From Serratia quinivorans (GTDB lineage Bacteria; Pseudomonadota; Gammaproteobacteria; Enterobacterales; Enterobacteriaceae), in contig UGYN01000002.1 of NCBI GenBank assembly GCA_900457075.1, positions 3,162,001 to 3,226,000 on the forward strand: a DNA stretch of 64,000 nucleotides, read 5' to 3'. The notes below the pieces were generated by a model. That model searched no databases and was not told the DNA's origin. It was given only the letters and a program-made list of their open reading frames with translations. The translations under genes were made by a program, and so were the position numbers. Each line of letters opens with the position of its first letter. Position 1 is the first letter of the stretch. Below, piece by piece: positions 54,024 to 64,000 of this stretch.

Positions 54024-54974
54024 TTAACGATTATCTGCCGGGGGTTCACCGAATACCGGCATTCCTTCCTCATCCCATTCCAGCGGTTTAATCCGTGTAT
54101 GACGATTTGGGTCATAGAGCGGATCCCCTTCGATTTCCGTGTAATTACGCGCATGGTAAACCAAGATATCTCGCCCCTGTTCATCCAGGGTAAAGCTGTT
54201 GTGCCCGGGGCCGAACTGGCGGTTTTTTACGCTGGTGCGAAACACGGGCTGTTCGAGCTTATGCCATTGGGCGGCATCGGTGATGTCGCTGTCGATATCG
54301 GCCCATAACAGACCGAGGCAATAATTCTCGTCGGTCGCGCTGGCGGAGTAGCTGATAAATATTCTTTGGCCATGGGCGATCACCGCCGGTCCTTCATTGA
54401 CCGAGAACCCGACGGTTTCCCAAGGGAGTTCAGGTTGGCTGAGCATCACCGGCCGGCCCTTCAGCGTCCAGGGATCTTCCATTTCGGCCAGATACAGGTT
54501 GGAGTTGCCGTGGATCGCCGGATCCTTCTGCGCCCAGAGATAATAGTGTTTGCCACGATGTTCGAAGTGGGTGGCGTCGAGGGAGAAACTGTCGATATGG
54601 GTATAAATTCGGCCTTTTTCCTCCCACTCTCCGGTCAGCGGGTTGGCAGCGCTGCATTCCAGAGCAAACATTCGGTGCTGGAACAGGCCATTGGCAATCT
54701 CCGGGCTATGGGCTGCGGCGAAGTATAAATACCATTTGCCGTTAATAAAGTGCAGTTCCGGCGCCCAGATTAAATGGCTCATCGGTCCCTGCTGTGGTTT
54801 TCGCCATACCACCGTCGGGCTGGCTTGCGCCAGTTCGCTGAGGCTACGCGCGCGTCGAAGTTCTAACCGGTCATATTCCGGTACCGAGGCGGTGAAGTAG
54901 TAATAGCCATCGCTGTGGCGCAAAACAAAGGGATCGGCCCGCTGTTCAATCAAGGGATTAGGGTAGTCGCGCAT
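54024..54974 (-). CDS. Glycoside hydrolase family 43 protein
   Basis: A 316-residue five-bladed propeller enzyme. It has the catalytic base region NPLIEQRADPFVL, the pKa-modulating aspartate region near WAPELHFINGKWYLYFAA, and the acid glutamate in VNEGPAVI. There is no signal peptide, so it is cytoplasmic. GH43 enzymes act mostly on arabinosides or xylosides; arabinofuranosidase is a reasonable guess. It is ten bases downstream of a sugar symporter gene, so it probably cleaves imported oligosaccharides. Confidence 0.88.
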   Translation of the reverse strand: MRDYPNPLIEQRADPFVLRHSDGYYYFTASVPEYDRLELRRARSLSELAQASPTVVWRKPQQGPMSHLIWAPELHFINGKWYLYFAAAHSPEIANGLFQHRMFALECSAANPLTGEWEEKGRIYTHIDSFSLDATHFEHRGKHYYLWAQKDPAIHGNSNLYLAEMEDPWTLKGRPVMLSQPELPWETVGFSVNEGPAVIAHGQRIFISYSASATDENYCLGLLWADIDSDITDAAQWHKLEQPVFRTSVKNRQFGPGHNSFTLDEQGRDILVYHARNYTEIEGDPLYDPNRHTRIKPLEWDEEGMPVFGEPPADNR

Positions 54975-54984
54975 CGCAGGCTCC

Positions 54985-56391
54985 TTACGGGGTTCGGGTT
55001 TTTAGTTGCTGCTCAGAGTAGTCGGTTAGCTCGCGGTAATTAATGCGTCGCTTTTCCAGGTCGATCTGAATCTGACGCATCAGTTGGCGATCAACCTTCA
55101 GCAGGCGTACCACGCCGGCAGTGATCAGATATCCGATACCGGGGATCACGGTGAACAACAGCACGATGCTGTTAAGTGCGCCAGCGCTTTGGCTGACCGC
55201 ATCGGCCTGATAGCCGGACAGCGACATCAGGAAGCCCACCATGGCGCCGGCCACCGCCAGCCCGACCTTAAGGAAGAATAGATTGCCGGAAAAACTGATG
55301 CCGGTGATGCGCTTGCCGGTTTTCCATTCGCCGTAATCGTCCACGTCGGCCATTAACGACCAGTGCAGCGGCGAAGGGATCTGATGCAGGATATTCAGCA
55401 GGAAATAGGCGGCGACGATCAGCGAAGTGAACTGAGGGTTGAGGAAATAGAAGCCGCACGAAAACGCCGCCAGCAAAATATTGGTCCAGAAGAACACTTT
55501 CAGTTTGCAGAAGCGATCGGTCAGGGGCTTGGCCAATGCGCTGCCAACCATCATGCCAACGACGCCCAGCGCGATAAACAGACTGGCAAAGGAGGTTGAT
55601 TGTTGCATGACGTAGGTGACGTAATACATGGTGGCGGCCATGCGGATAAAACCGGGGCAGACGTTGCAAAACGTCAGCAGCAGAATGCGCACCCACTGAT
55701 CGTTTTTCCACACGTCTCTCAGATCGGATTTAAGGGCGTCATGGGTTGGCACTGCCGGACGTATACGTTCTTTGACCGTGGCAAAGCAGAACAGAAACAT
55801 GAACAGGGCAATCAGTGCCAGTACACCCATTGCCATCTGATAGCCACGCGCCTTGTTTGCGCCGCCAAACCATTCAGCCATTGGCAGCAGCGTCAGGGAC
55901 AGGATCAGGGTAGCGATACCGACCAGGATAAAACGGTAGGACTGACAGGAGACCCGTTCGTGCGGATCGGCGGTGATCACGCCGCCCAGCGAACAGTAGG
56001 GGATATTGATCGCCGTGTAGGTCAGCGACATCAAGAAGTAAGTGGCGAAGGCATAGACCACTTTGCTGTTGTAGCTCCATTCCGGCGTCGTAAACATCAA
56101 CACGCTGAATAATACATATGGCAGGGAGATCCACAGCAACCAGGGGCGAAAGCGACCCCAACGGCTTTGGGTGCGATCGGCTATTGCGCCCATGATCGGA
56201 TCGGTGATGGCATCCAGCACGCGGACTGACAGCAGCAGCACGCCGACCAGTGCGGGAGTCAGACCGTAGATATCGGTATAGAAATAGTTGAGAAACAGCA
56301 TAATCGCTCCGCCGATCATGTTGCAGCCGGCATCTCCCATGCCGTAGCCAATCTTTTCTTTTATTGATAGGGCGTTGCTCTTCATGGACAT
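54985..56391 (-). CDS. GPH-family sugar:cation symporter
   Basis: A 468-residue transporter of the glycoside-pentoside-hexuronide family with about 12 membrane segments. The hallmark N-terminal IGYGMGDAGCNMIGGAI and the loop DPIMGAIADRTQSRWGRFRPW are present. The start is MSMKSNAL at 56391 or ATG 56385 six bases later; GGAGAAA precedes both. It forms an operon with the GH43 enzyme, suggesting uptake of a plant-type oligosaccharide. Confidence 0.9.
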   Translation of the reverse strand: MSMKSNALSIKEKIGYGMGDAGCNMIGGAIMLFLNYFYTDIYGLTPALVGVLLLSVRVLDAITDPIMGAIADRTQSRWGRFRPWLLWISLPYVLFSVLMFTTPEWSYNSKVVYAFATYFLMSLTYTAINIPYCSLGGVITADPHERVSCQSYRFILVGIATLILSLTLLPMAEWFGGANKARGYQMAMGVLALIALFMFLFCFATVKERIRPAVPTHDALKSDLRDVWKNDQWVRILLLTFCNVCPGFIRMAATMYYVTYVMQQSTSFASLFIALGVVGMMVGSALAKPLTDRFCKLKVFFWTNILLAAFSCGFYFLNPQFTSLIVAAYFLLNILHQIPSPLHWSLMADVDDYGEWKTGKRITGISFSGNLFFLKVGLAVAGAMVGFLMSLSGYQADAVSQSAGALNSIVLLFTVIPGIGYLITAGVVRLLKVDRQLMRQIQIDLEKRRINYRELTDYSEQQLKTRTP

Positions 56392-56536
56392 TTTCTCCGC
56401 GCCGGCAAAGTCTAACTGAGTGGCAACGATTATTGTCCCGGTTGGCGGCGAGTTATCAGAAGTGAATGGTTGTAGAGATGGACAAATCCACCGTGGCGGG
56501 GAAACTGTGAGCCAGCTTGCAAAATAGAGCGGCAAT

Positions 56537-56575
56537 AAAAAGGCCCACAGTTTGCACTGCGGGCCTTGTTTTTTG
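56537..56575. terminator. aroP terminator
   Basis: AAGGCCC (56540-56546) pairs with GGGCCTT (56561-56567), with inner CAG/CTG pairing. The A-run on the left gives the leftward aroP transcript a T-run; the rightward side also has T residues. Confidence 0.8.
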
Positions 56576-56581
56576 GCTTGG

Positions 56582-57964
56582 TTACCCGCGACCGGCTGCG
56601 CTCACGGCACGCTGGCTACGCTGTTTAATGGCATAGCCGATGCCTAAAATGGCGACCCAAACCGGGATCAGCAACACCGAGATTTGGATCCCCGGCGTCA
56701 GGTACATGATCACCAGGATAGCGGCCATAAACACCAGGCACAGATAGTTGCTGAACGGGTACCAGAAGGCTTTGAACTTCGGTTCAACACCTTCGCGGTT
56801 CTTGGCTGCGCGGAACTTCAGATGTGCCAGGCTGATCATCGCCCAGTTGATCACCAGTGCCGACACCACCAACGCCATCAGCAGTTCGAAGGCACGGCCG
56901 GGGATCAGGTAGTTAATCAGTACGCAGAACGCCGTGGCGGTGGCGGAAACGGCAATCGCAATGACAGGGACGCCGCGACCGTCGACTTTCAGCAGGCTTT
57001 TTGGCCCGTTGCCCTGTTTTGCCAGGCCGTACAGCATGCGGCTGTTGCAGTAGACGCAGCTGTTGTATACCGACAGCGCGGCGGTCAACACCACCACGTT
57101 CAGCACCGTTGCTACCAGGTTGCTGTTCAGCGCGTGGAAGATCAGTACGAACGGGCTACCGCCTTCAACCACTTTACCCCACGGGTACAGCGACAACAGA
57201 ATGGTCAGTGAACCGATATAGAACAGCAGGATGCGGTAGATAACCTGGTTAGTCGCTTTGGGAATGCTTTTCTGCGGGTTGTCGGCTTCTGCCGCGGTGA
57301 TGCCCACCAACTCCAGCCCACCGAACGAGAACATGATCACCGCCATCGCCATCACCAGCCCCATGACGCCGTTCGGGAAGAACCCGCCCTGCGCCCACAG
57401 ATTGGTCACTGTGGCTTCCGGCCCGCCCATGCCGCTGAACAGCAGGTAGGCACCGAACACGATCATGCCGATAATCGCCACGACCTTGATGATGGCGAAC
57501 CAGAATTCCATCTCGCCATACACCTTCACGTTTGCCAGGTTGATGGCATTAATCGCCAGGAAGAATACGGCTGCCGACACCCAGGTCGGGATCTCCGGCC
57601 ACCAGTACTGCACATAGATCCCCACCGCGGTCAGTTCCGCCATGGCAACCAGGACGTACAGCACCCAGTAGTTCCAGCCGGAAGCGAAGCCGGCGAAGTT
57701 ACCCCAGTATTTATAGGCGAAGTGGCTAAAGGAACCGGCCACCGGCTCTTCGACCACCATTTCACCCAGTTGGCGCATGATCAGAAATGCGATAAAGCCG
57801 CCAATGGCATAACCGAGAATGACCGAAGGGCCGGCCATCTTTATTGTTTGCGCGATGCCGAGAAATAGCCCGGTACCAATAGCGCCCCCTAGTGCAATAA
57901 GCTGAATATGGCGGTTTTTAAGCCCGCGTTTCAGCTGGTCGCCATCATGCTGTTGACCATCCAT
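56582..57964 (-). CDS. aroP: Aromatic amino acid permease AroP
   Basis: A 460-residue APC-family permease with 12 membrane segments. It carries the RHIQLIALGGAIGTGLFLG start and EPVAGSFSHFAYKYWG loop typical of AroP/PheP. It takes up Phe, Tyr and Trp. Its place next to pdhR identifies it as aroP. The start at 57964 matches E. coli (MxGQQH); an ATG three bases upstream is adjacent. Confidence 0.93.
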   Translation of the reverse strand: MDGQQHDGDQLKRGLKNRHIQLIALGGAIGTGLFLGIAQTIKMAGPSVILGYAIGGFIAFLIMRQLGEMVVEEPVAGSFSHFAYKYWGNFAGFASGWNYWVLYVLVAMAELTAVGIYVQYWWPEIPTWVSAAVFFLAINAINLANVKVYGEMEFWFAIIKVVAIIGMIVFGAYLLFSGMGGPEATVTNLWAQGGFFPNGVMGLVMAMAVIMFSFGGLELVGITAAEADNPQKSIPKATNQVIYRILLFYIGSLTILLSLYPWGKVVEGGSPFVLIFHALNSNLVATVLNVVVLTAALSVYNSCVYCNSRMLYGLAKQGNGPKSLLKVDGRGVPVIAIAVSATATAFCVLINYLIPGRAFELLMALVVSALVINWAMISLAHLKFRAAKNREGVEPKFKAFWYPFSNYLCLVFMAAILVIMYLTPGIQISVLLIPVWVAILGIGYAIKQRSQRAVSAAGRG

Positions 57965-58002
57965 CAATCAAACCCTCTGTCGTTGCAGAATTACTCACAT
58001 GC

Positions 58003-58043
58003 TGTAAAGCAGTGGTTACGATGTGTGTTTTGTTTTATTTACG
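58003..58043 (-). promoter_or_regulatory. Candidate pair of TyrR boxes before aroP
   Basis: TGTAAA-N6-GTTACG (58003-58020) and TGTTTT-N6-TTTACG (58026-58043) fit the TyrR consensus TGTAAA-N6-TTTACA with mismatches and have centres 23 bp apart, the spacing of the E. coli aroP strong/weak box pair. They lie 39-79 bases upstream of aroP. Confidence 0.5.
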
Positions 58044-58407
58044 GCGTTATATCTATTAATTCCACGGAGCCGCTACCGTTTGGCAAAGAATAATGTTATG
58101 CGCGCCAGTTTGCACCTGCTTTATGTAGTGAGTGATTAAGATTTCAGCAGTTTAGGAAACAAAATGCGGGTTGTGTGACGACAGGGGGGATTCAATGCAT
58201 GAAATAAGCATTAACTCACATAATGCGCAAAAATAATTTAGCTCTGGCGGCTTGTCGGTGACGAAATATTAACCGGCCGAACGCACCTTTTGCGATGTAA
58301 ATAGGTATTCGTCAAAGTTTAATAAACATGCAATAGAATTCTACTTTAGAGACTTCAGTCTGCCTGACGGCAGGTTTCGCAAAAGTTAAATCAAAAACCT
58401 ACCTCGT

Positions 58408-58423
58408 AAATGGTATTACCAAG
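58408..58423. promoter_or_regulatory. Second, upstream PdhR-like operator
   Basis: AATGGTATTACCAAG differs from the PdhR consensus ATTGGTATNACCAAT mainly at its ends. It lies 140 bases upstream of the perfect site. The surrounding aroP-pdhR gap (57965-58597) has no gene. Confidence 0.55.
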
Positions 58424-58547
58424 CGCGCGTTAGCGGTTTGCAGCAGGTCTGGTATTGAGGTGTTAAAATGTGCGGGTAACCTGATTTCGATCAAGGCCCA
58501 TATGGACAGGAGGTGAATACTTTGTTACTTTACCGTCACGTTTTTGA

Positions 58548-58564
58548 AATTGGTATTACCAATT
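58548..58564. promoter_or_regulatory. PdhR operator of the pdh operon
   Basis: AATTGGTATTACCAATT is a perfect match to the PdhR palindrome, 33 bases upstream of the pdhR start. PdhR represses here and is released by pyruvate. Confidence 0.9.
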
Positions 58565-58597
58565 GACTCCGCGCCATTCGCAGAGAAGAAATCACCC

Positions 58598-59362
58598 ATG
58601 GCCTACAGCAAAATCCGCCAACCCAAGTTGTCAGACGTCATCGAGCAGCAGCTCGAACACCTGATCCTCGAGGGAACACTGCGTCCAGGCGAAAAACTGC
58701 CACCGGAGCGTGAACTGGCGAAACAATTTGATGTTTCCCGTCCTTCTCTGAGAGAGGCTATCCAGCGCCTGGAAGCCAAAGGGTTGCTCCTGCGCCGTCA
58801 GGGCGGTGGCACCTTTGTACAAACTAATCTGTGGCAGAGCTTTAGCGATCCGCTGGCTGAACTGCTGGCCGACCATCCTGAATCACAATTCGATCTGTTG
58901 GAAACCCGTCATGCCCTCGAAGGCATTGCTGCCTATTACGCAGCGTTGCGCGGTACCGACGAAGATCTGGCACGCATCCGCGATTGCCATATGCTGATTC
59001 AGCAGGCCCAGGACAGCGGCGATCTCGACGCCGAAGCCGACGCGGTCATGCAATACCAAATCGCCGTGACCGAAGCTGCCCACAACGTTGTGTTACTGCA
59101 CCTGCTGCGCTGTATGGGGCCGATGCTGGAACAGAACGTGCGTCAGAACTTTGAATTGCTCTACTCGCGCCGTGAGATGTTGGCAAAAGTGAGCAGCCAC
59201 CGCGCCGGAATTTTTGAGGCGATTGTGGCACGCGAGCCAGAAAAAGCTCGTGAAGCCTCGCACCGCCATTTGGCGTTTATCGAGGAAATCTTGCTGGATC
59301 TCAGTCGGGAGCATACCCGACGCGAGAGATCGCTGCGGCGTCTCCAGCAACGCAAGGATTAA
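58598..59362 (+). CDS. pdhR: Pyruvate dehydrogenase complex repressor PdhR
   Basis: GntR-family (FadR group) repressor, 254 residues as in E. coli. The N-terminal winged helix [20 protein letters not shown] binds DNA, and the C-terminal helical domain senses pyruvate. The start [10 protein letters not shown] at 58598 is by homology; the frame is open upstream but that would place the operator within coding sequence. It is the first gene of pdhR-aceE-aceF. Confidence 0.97.
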   Translation: MAYSKIRQPKLSDVIEQQLEHLILEGTLRPGEKLPPERELAKQFDVSRPSLREAIQRLEAKGLLLRRQGGGTFVQTNLWQSFSDPLAELLADHPESQFDLLETRHALEGIAAYYAALRGTDEDLARIRDCHMLIQQAQDSGDLDAEADAVMQYQIAVTEAAHNVVLLHLLRCMGPMLEQNVRQNFELLYSRREMLAKVSSHRAGIFEAIVAREPEKAREASHRHLAFIEEILLDLSREHTRRERSLRRLQQRKD

Positions 59363-59532
59363 GAGCGGTTCTCTTCAGGGCACACCAGCCTGCGGGGTTT
59401 ACGTTCGAAGTGCTTAATTAAGCATTTAAGTAAGCGGCAACTAAACTGATGGGCCTGTCTTCGTGTGTTTTGCCTCAGAACACAGGAAGACAGGCTCCAA
59501 AACAAACCATTAGACAGATAAGGAATACCACC

Positions 59533-62196
59533 ATGTCAGAACGTTTAAACAATGACGTGGATCCGATCGAAACCCGCGACTGGCTGCAGGCGATCGAATC
59601 GGTCATCCGTGAAGAGGGTGTTGAGCGAGCTCAGTTTCTGATTGATCAGGTTCTGGGTGAAGCCCGTAAAGGCGGTGTTAGCGTTGCAGCCGGTGCTGCG
59701 GCTCACAACTACGTCAACACCATCGCGGTGGAAGACGAACCTGCTTACCCTGGTAACCTGGATCTTGAGCGTCGTATCCGCAGCGCTATTCGCTGGAATG
59801 CGGTAATGACCGTTCTTCGTGCTTCCAAAAAAGATCTGGATCTGGGCGGCCACATGGCTTCCTTCCAATCTTCTGCGACCTTCTATGAAGTCTGCTTCAA
59901 CCACTTCTTCCGTGCACGCACCGAACAAGATGGCGGCGATCTGGTTTACTTCCAGGGCCACATCTCTCCGGGCGTTTACGCACGTGCCTTCCTTGAAGGC
60001 CGCTTGACCGAAGACCAAATGAATAACTTCCGTCAGGAAGTTCACGGTAAAGGCCTGTCGTCTTACCCGCATCCTAAATTGATGCCGGAATTCTGGCAGT
60101 TCCCGACCGTTTCCATGGGCCTGGGCCCAATCAGCGCCATCTATCAAGCGAAGTTCCTGAAATATCTGGAACACCGTGGCCTGAAGAACACCTCTGCTCA
60201 AACCGTTTACGCCTTCCTGGGCGACGGCGAGATGGATGAGCCGGAATCCAAGGGCGCGATCACCATCGCTACCCGTGAGAAGCTGGACAACCTGGTATTC
60301 GTCATCAACTGCAACCTGCAGCGTCTGGACGGCCCGGTCACCGGTAACGGCAAGATCATCAATGAGCTGGAAGGCATCTTCGCTGGCGCAGGCTGGCAGG
60401 TACTGAAAGTGATCTGGGGTGGTCGTTGGGATGAACTGCTGCGTAAAGATACCAGCGGCAAGCTGATCCAACTGATGAACGAAACCCTGGACGGCGACTA
60501 CCAGACCTTCAAATCCAAAGACGGCGCTTACGTACGTGAGCACTTCTTCGGTCGCTTCCCGGAAACTGCTGCGCTGGTCAAAGATATGACCGACGAAGAG
60601 ATCTGGGCGCTGAACCGTGGCGGTCACGATCCGAAGAAAGTCTTTGCTGCACTGAAAAAAGCGCAGGACACCCAAGGCAAACCAACCGTTATCCTGGCCC
60701 ATACCATCAAAGGTTACGGCATGGGTGAAACCGCGGAAGGTAAAAACATTGCTCACCAGGTGAAGAAAATGAACATGGAAGGGGTTCACCACTTCCGCGA
60801 TCGTTTCAACGTACCGGTTGCCGATGCTGACATCGAAAAACTGCCGTACGTCACCTTCGAGAAAGATTCCGAAGAGTACAAATATCTGCACGAACGTCGT
60901 CAGGCGCTGGCAGGCTATGTGCCTACCCGTATGCCGAAGTTCACCGAGAAGCTGGAAATGCCGGCTCTGGCAGACTTCAGCTCCTTGCTGGAAGAGCAGA
61001 ACAAAGAAATTTCTACCACCATCGCCTTCGTGCGTGCCCTGAACGTGATGCTGAAGAACAAGTCGATCAAAGATCGCCTGGTTCCAATCATTGCCGACGA
61101 AGCTCGTACCTTCGGCATGGAAGGTCTGTTCCGTCAGATCGGTATCTACAGCCCGAACGGCCAGCAGTACACTCCGCAGGACCGTGAGCAGGTTGCTTAC
61201 TACAAAGAAGACGAGAAAGGCCAGATCCTGCAGGAAGGCATCAACGAACTGGGCGCAGCCTCTTCATGGTTGGCCGCAGCGACTTCCTACAGCACCAACG
61301 ATCTGCCAATGATCCCGTTCTACATCTACTATTCGATGTTCGGTTTCCAGCGTATCGGTGACCTGTGCTGGGCAGCAGGCGACCAACAGGCGCGCGGCTT
61401 CCTGGTAGGCGGTACTTCAGGCCGTACCACCCTGAACGGTGAAGGTCTGCAGCACGAAGACGGCCACAGCCACATCCAGTCCCTGACTATTCCTAACTGT
61501 ATCTCTTACGATCCAGCTTACGCGTACGAAGTGGCAGTGATCATGCACGACGGTCTGGTTCGCATGTACGGTGACGCGCAAGAAAACGTCTACTACTACA
61601 TCACCACGCTGAACGAAAACTACCACATGCCGGCTATGCCGCAGGGTGCAGAAGAAGGTATCCGTAAAGGTATCTACAAGCTGGACACTCTGGCAGGCAG
61701 CAAAGGCAAGGTTCAGTTGCTGGGTTCAGGTTCTATCCTGCGTCACGTTCGTGAAGCGGCGAAGATCCTGGCTGACGATTACGGCGTGGGTTCTGACATC
61801 TACAGCGTGACTTCCTTCACTGAACTGGCGCGTGATGGCCAGGATTGTGAGCGTTGGAACATGCTGCACCCAACCGAAACTCCGCGCGTACCTTACATCG
61901 CTCAGGTGATGAACGAAGCGCCAGCGGTTGCGTCTACCGACTACATGAAGCTGTTCGCAGAACAGGTTCGTACTTACGTTCCAGCCAGCGACTATCGCGT
62001 TCTGGGCACTGACGGCTTCGGTCGTTCAGACAGCCGCGAAAACCTGCGCCACCACTTTGAAGTTGATGCTTCTTACGTTGTGGTTGCTGCACTGGGTGAA
62101 CTGGCTAAACGCGGTGAAATCGAAGCTTCTGTGGTAGCTGATGCGATTAAGAAATTCGACATCAACCCAGAAAAAGTTAACCCGCGTCTGGCATAA
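59533..62196 (+). CDS. aceE: Pyruvate dehydrogenase E1 component
   Basis: Thiamine-diphosphate-dependent homodimeric E1, 887 residues as in E. coli. It decarboxylates pyruvate and acetylates the lipoyl group of E2. The ThDP site [15 protein letters not shown], then [17 protein letters not shown], and the histidine loop regions near GHEDGHSH-type sequence (here [12 protein letters not shown]) are intact. The start is at 59533 (MSERLNND). It is 13 bases upstream of aceF. Confidence 0.98.
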   Translation: MSERLNNDVDPIETRDWLQAIESVIREEGVERAQFLIDQVLGEARKGGVSVAAGAAAHNYVNTIAVEDEPAYPGNLDLERRIRSAIRWNAVMTVLRASKKDLDLGGHMASFQSSATFYEVCFNHFFRARTEQDGGDLVYFQGHISPGVYARAFLEGRLTEDQMNNFRQEVHGKGLSSYPHPKLMPEFWQFPTVSMGLGPISAIYQAKFLKYLEHRGLKNTSAQTVYAFLGDGEMDEPESKGAITIATREKLDNLVFVINCNLQRLDGPVTGNGKIINELEGIFAGAGWQVLKVIWGGRWDELLRKDTSGKLIQLMNETLDGDYQTFKSKDGAYVREHFFGRFPETAALVKDMTDEEIWALNRGGHDPKKVFAALKKAQDTQGKPTVILAHTIKGYGMGETAEGKNIAHQVKKMNMEGVHHFRDRFNVPVADADIEKLPYVTFEKDSEEYKYLHERRQALAGYVPTRMPKFTEKLEMPALADFSSLLEEQNKEISTTIAFVRALNVMLKNKSIKDRLVPIIADEARTFGMEGLFRQIGIYSPNGQQYTPQDREQVAYYKEDEKGQILQEGINELGAASSWLAAATSYSTNDLPMIPFYIYYSMFGFQRIGDLCWAAGDQQARGFLVGGTSGRTTLNGEGLQHEDGHSHIQSLTIPNCISYDPAYAYEVAVIMHDGLVRMYGDAQENVYYYITTLNENYHMPAMPQGAEEGIRKGIYKLDTLAGSKGKVQLLGSGSILRHVREAAKILADDYGVGSDIYSVTSFTELARDGQDCERWNMLHPTETPRVPYIAQVMNEAPAVASTDYMKLFAEQVRTYVPASDYRVLGTDGFGRSDSRENLRHHFEVDASYVVVAALGELAKRGEIEASVVADAIKKFDINPEKVNPRLA

Positions 62197-62209
62197 GAGG
62201 TACAGAAGA

Positions 62210-64000
62210 ATGTCTATCGAAATTAAAGTACCGGACATCGGTGCAGACGAAGTGGAAATCACCGAAATTCTGGTGAAAGTGGGCGATAAAGTTGAAGCTG
62301 AACAATCGCTGATCACCGTTGAAGGTGATAAAGCTTCCATGGAAGTCCCATCCCCGCAGGCGGGTGTGGTTAAAGAAATCAAGGTTGCCGTCGGTGATAA
62401 AACCGAGACCGGCAAACTGCTGATGATCTTTGAAGCAGAAGGGGCGGCTCAGGCCGCACCAGCTGCCAAGGCTGAAGAGAAACCGGCCGCAGCACCTGCT
62501 GCTGCACCGGCTGCCGCTGCTGCCAAAGACGTTGCGGTACCGGACATCGGTGCTGACGAAGTTGAAGTGACCGAGATCCTGGTGAAAGTGGGCGACAAGG
62601 TGGAAGCCGAGCAGTCCCTGATCACCGTTGAAGGCGACAAGGCTTCAATGGAAGTCCCGGCACCGTTCGCAGGTACCGTGAAAGAGATCAAAATCGCCAC
62701 CGGCGACAAAGTCACCACCGGTTCTATGATCATGGTGTTCGAAGTGGCTGGCGCCGCTTCTGCTGCGGCACAAGCTCCGGCTGCTCCTGCAGCACCGGCG
62801 GCCTCTGCGGCCAAAGACGTTGCAGTACCGGACATCGGCGGCGACGAAGTAGAAGTCACTGAAGTGATGGTTAAAGTGGGCGACAAAGTTGCCGCTGAGC
62901 AGTCACTGATCACCGTTGAAGGTGACAAGGCTTCTATGGAAGTGCCGGCACCGTTCGCAGGTACCGTGAAAGAAATCAAAATCAGCGCCGGCGATAAAGT
63001 GAAAACCGGTTCCCTGATCATGGTGTTCGAAGTTGAAGGCGCTGCGCCTGCTGCCGCTCCAGCCCAGAAGGCAGAAGCTGCACCGGCTCCGGCTGCAAGT
63101 TCTGCACCGGCCCAACAGGCTGCACCTGCTGCCAAAGGCGAGTTCACTGAGAACGACGCTTATGTGCACGCTACCCCGGTCATCCGCCGTCTGGCGCGTG
63201 AGTTCGGCGTAAACCTGGCGAAAGTGAAAGGCACCGGTCGTAAAGGCCGCATCCTGCGCGAAGACGTTCAGACTTACGTGAAAGACGCGGTCAAACGTGC
63301 AGAAGCGGCTCCGGCTGCTGCTGCCGGTGGCGGTCTGCCAGGCATGCTGCCTTGGCCGAAAGTGGACTTCAGCAAGTTCGGTGAGATCGAAGAAGTGGAA
63401 CTGGGTCGTATCCAGAAAATCTCTGGTGCCAACCTGAGCCGCAACTGGGTGATGATCCCGCACGTGACTCACTTCGACAAAACCGATATCACCGATCTGG
63501 AAGCTTTCCGCAAGCAACAGAACGAAGAAGCTGCCAAGCGTAAGCTGGACGTGAAGTTCACCCCGGTGGTGTTCATCATGAAAGCCGTTGCCGCTGCTCT
63601 GGAACAGATGCCGCGCTTCAACAGCTCTCTGTCCGAAGATGGCCAGAAGCTGACGTTGAAGAAATACATCAACGTGGGTGTGGCGGTTGATACGCCAAAC
63701 GGTCTGGTGGTTCCGGTGTTCAAGGATGTGAACAAGAAGAGCATCACTGAACTGTCCCGCGAACTGATGGCTATCTCCAAAAAAGCTCGTGACGGCAAGC
63801 TGACCGCAGGCGAAATGCAGGGCGGGTGTTTCACCATCTCTAGCCTGGGCGGTATCGGGACGACTCACTTCGCACCGATTGTGAATGCACCGGAAGTGGC
63901 CATTCTGGGCGTCTCCAAGTCTGCTATGGAGCCGGTCTGGAACGGTAAAGAGTTCGTGCCGCGCCTGATGATGCCAATGTCGCTCTCCTTCGACCACCGT
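62210..64000 (+). CDS. aceF: Dihydrolipoamide acetyltransferase E2, cut by the window end
   Basis: E2 core of the pyruvate dehydrogenase complex, 597 residues visible. Three lipoyl domains each carry [10 protein letters not shown] with the lipoylated lysine, separated by Ala/Pro-rich flexible linkers. Then comes the E1/E3-binding domain ([20 protein letters not shown]) and the catalytic domain, which runs to SFDHR, inside the active-site HxxxDG motif, at the last base. ATG 62210 follows AGAGG. The missing part is only the last roughly 30 residues. Confidence 0.97.
   Translation, partial: MSIEIKVPDIGADEVEITEILVKVGDKVEAEQSLITVEGDKASMEVPSPQAGVVKEIKVAVGDKTETGKLLMIFEAEGAAQAAPAAKAEEKPAAAPAAAPAAAAAKDVAVPDIGADEVEVTEILVKVGDKVEAEQSLITVEGDKASMEVPAPFAGTVKEIKIATGDKVTTGSMIMVFEVAGAASAAAQAPAAPAAPAASAAKDVAVPDIGGDEVEVTEVMVKVGDKVAAEQSLITVEGDKASMEVPAPFAGTVKEIKISAGDKVKTGSLIMVFEVEGAAPAAAPAQKAEAAPAPAASSAPAQQAAPAAKGEFTENDAYVHATPVIRRLAREFGVNLAKVKGTGRKGRILREDVQTYVKDAVKRAEAAPAAAAGGGLPGMLPWPKVDFSKFGEIEEVELGRIQKISGANLSRNWVMIPHVTHFDKTDITDLEAFRKQQNEEAAKRKLDVKFTPVVFIMKAVAAALEQMPRFNSSLSEDGQKLTLKKYINVGVAVDTPNGLVVPVFKDVNKKSITELSRELMAISKKARDGKLTAGEMQGGCFTISSLGGIGTTHFAPIVNAPEVAILGVSKSAMEPVWNGKEFVPRLMMPMSLSFDHR

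Noticed and set aside
59545-60891. 448-codon open frame opposite aceE
   Set aside because: Shadow of a strongly expressed, highly conserved gene; it has no start context and no family resemblance.
62449-63997. Long minus-strand frames opposite aceF, and repeated segments in aceF that might look like an array
   Set aside because: The frames are shadows of Ala/Pro-rich linkers. The repeats are the three lipoyl domains, far too long and too diverged for CRISPR.

Overview
The window looks like chromosome of a Serratia-type enterobacterium (Yersiniaceae). Gene order from about 24 kb onward is the enterobacterial backbone (speC, mltC-yggX-mutY, trmB-yggL, glsB, yggN, hemW-rdgB-yggU-yggT, proC-yggS, ruvX-yqgE-gshB-rsmE-endA-sprT, a class I fumarase, aroP, pdhR-aceEF), with proC between yggT and yggS as in Serratia and Yersinia. 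The proteins resemble their E. coli counterparts closely, and the species is not decided by the sequence alone.

Region 1 (1-11.7 kb) is part of a natural-product cluster: a Gfo/Idh/MocA oxidoreductase cut by the window edge, an M20 peptidase, a 2545-residue NRPS-PKS hybrid and a divergent second prolyl-tRNA synthetase. The adenylation domain has the residue pattern of a proline-activating domain. The predicted domain order is A(Pro)-PCP-KS-AT(dead)-KR-ACP-ACP-ACP-C. I infer a proline-derived 3-hydroxy acyl chain, joined to an unknown amine, that inhibits prolyl-tRNA synthetase, with the extra synthetase as self-resistance.

Region 2 (11.8-24.2 kb) is one end of an integrative conjugative element inserted at the 3' end of a tRNA-Phe gene. 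A decayed IS481-family element separates it from the cluster. It holds a promoter followed by a tandem, covarying hairpin array; a run of small accessory genes including ArdC antirestriction, an Api92-like protein and an orphan methyltransferase; then a UvrD-like helicase, a MobH/TraI_2-type relaxase and a tyrosine integrase. Each of eight accessory genes is preceded by a short leader of one common design: arm 1 and arm 2 form a hairpin, often followed by a T-tract, and an upstream arm can also pair with the ribosome-binding site. The array and the leaders are the main structural signals that ordinary gene annotation does not explain.

Region 3 (24.2-44.5 kb) is conserved backbone. speC, next to the element, carries a one-base insertion near its 3' end. 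A small accessory cassette (DUF4160, DUF2442 and a frameshifted DUF29 gene) sits between yggN and hemW.

Region 4 (44.8-58 kb) holds fumarase, a Rob-like regulator, a Tat-exported molybdenum hydroxylase with 2Fe-2S and tri-haem cytochrome c subunits and its own XdhC and MocA maturation genes, a MITE-like inverted-repeat element, a GH43 glycosidase with a sugar symporter, and aroP. Region 5 (58-64 kb) is the pyruvate dehydrogenase operon with two PdhR operators; aceF runs off the right edge.
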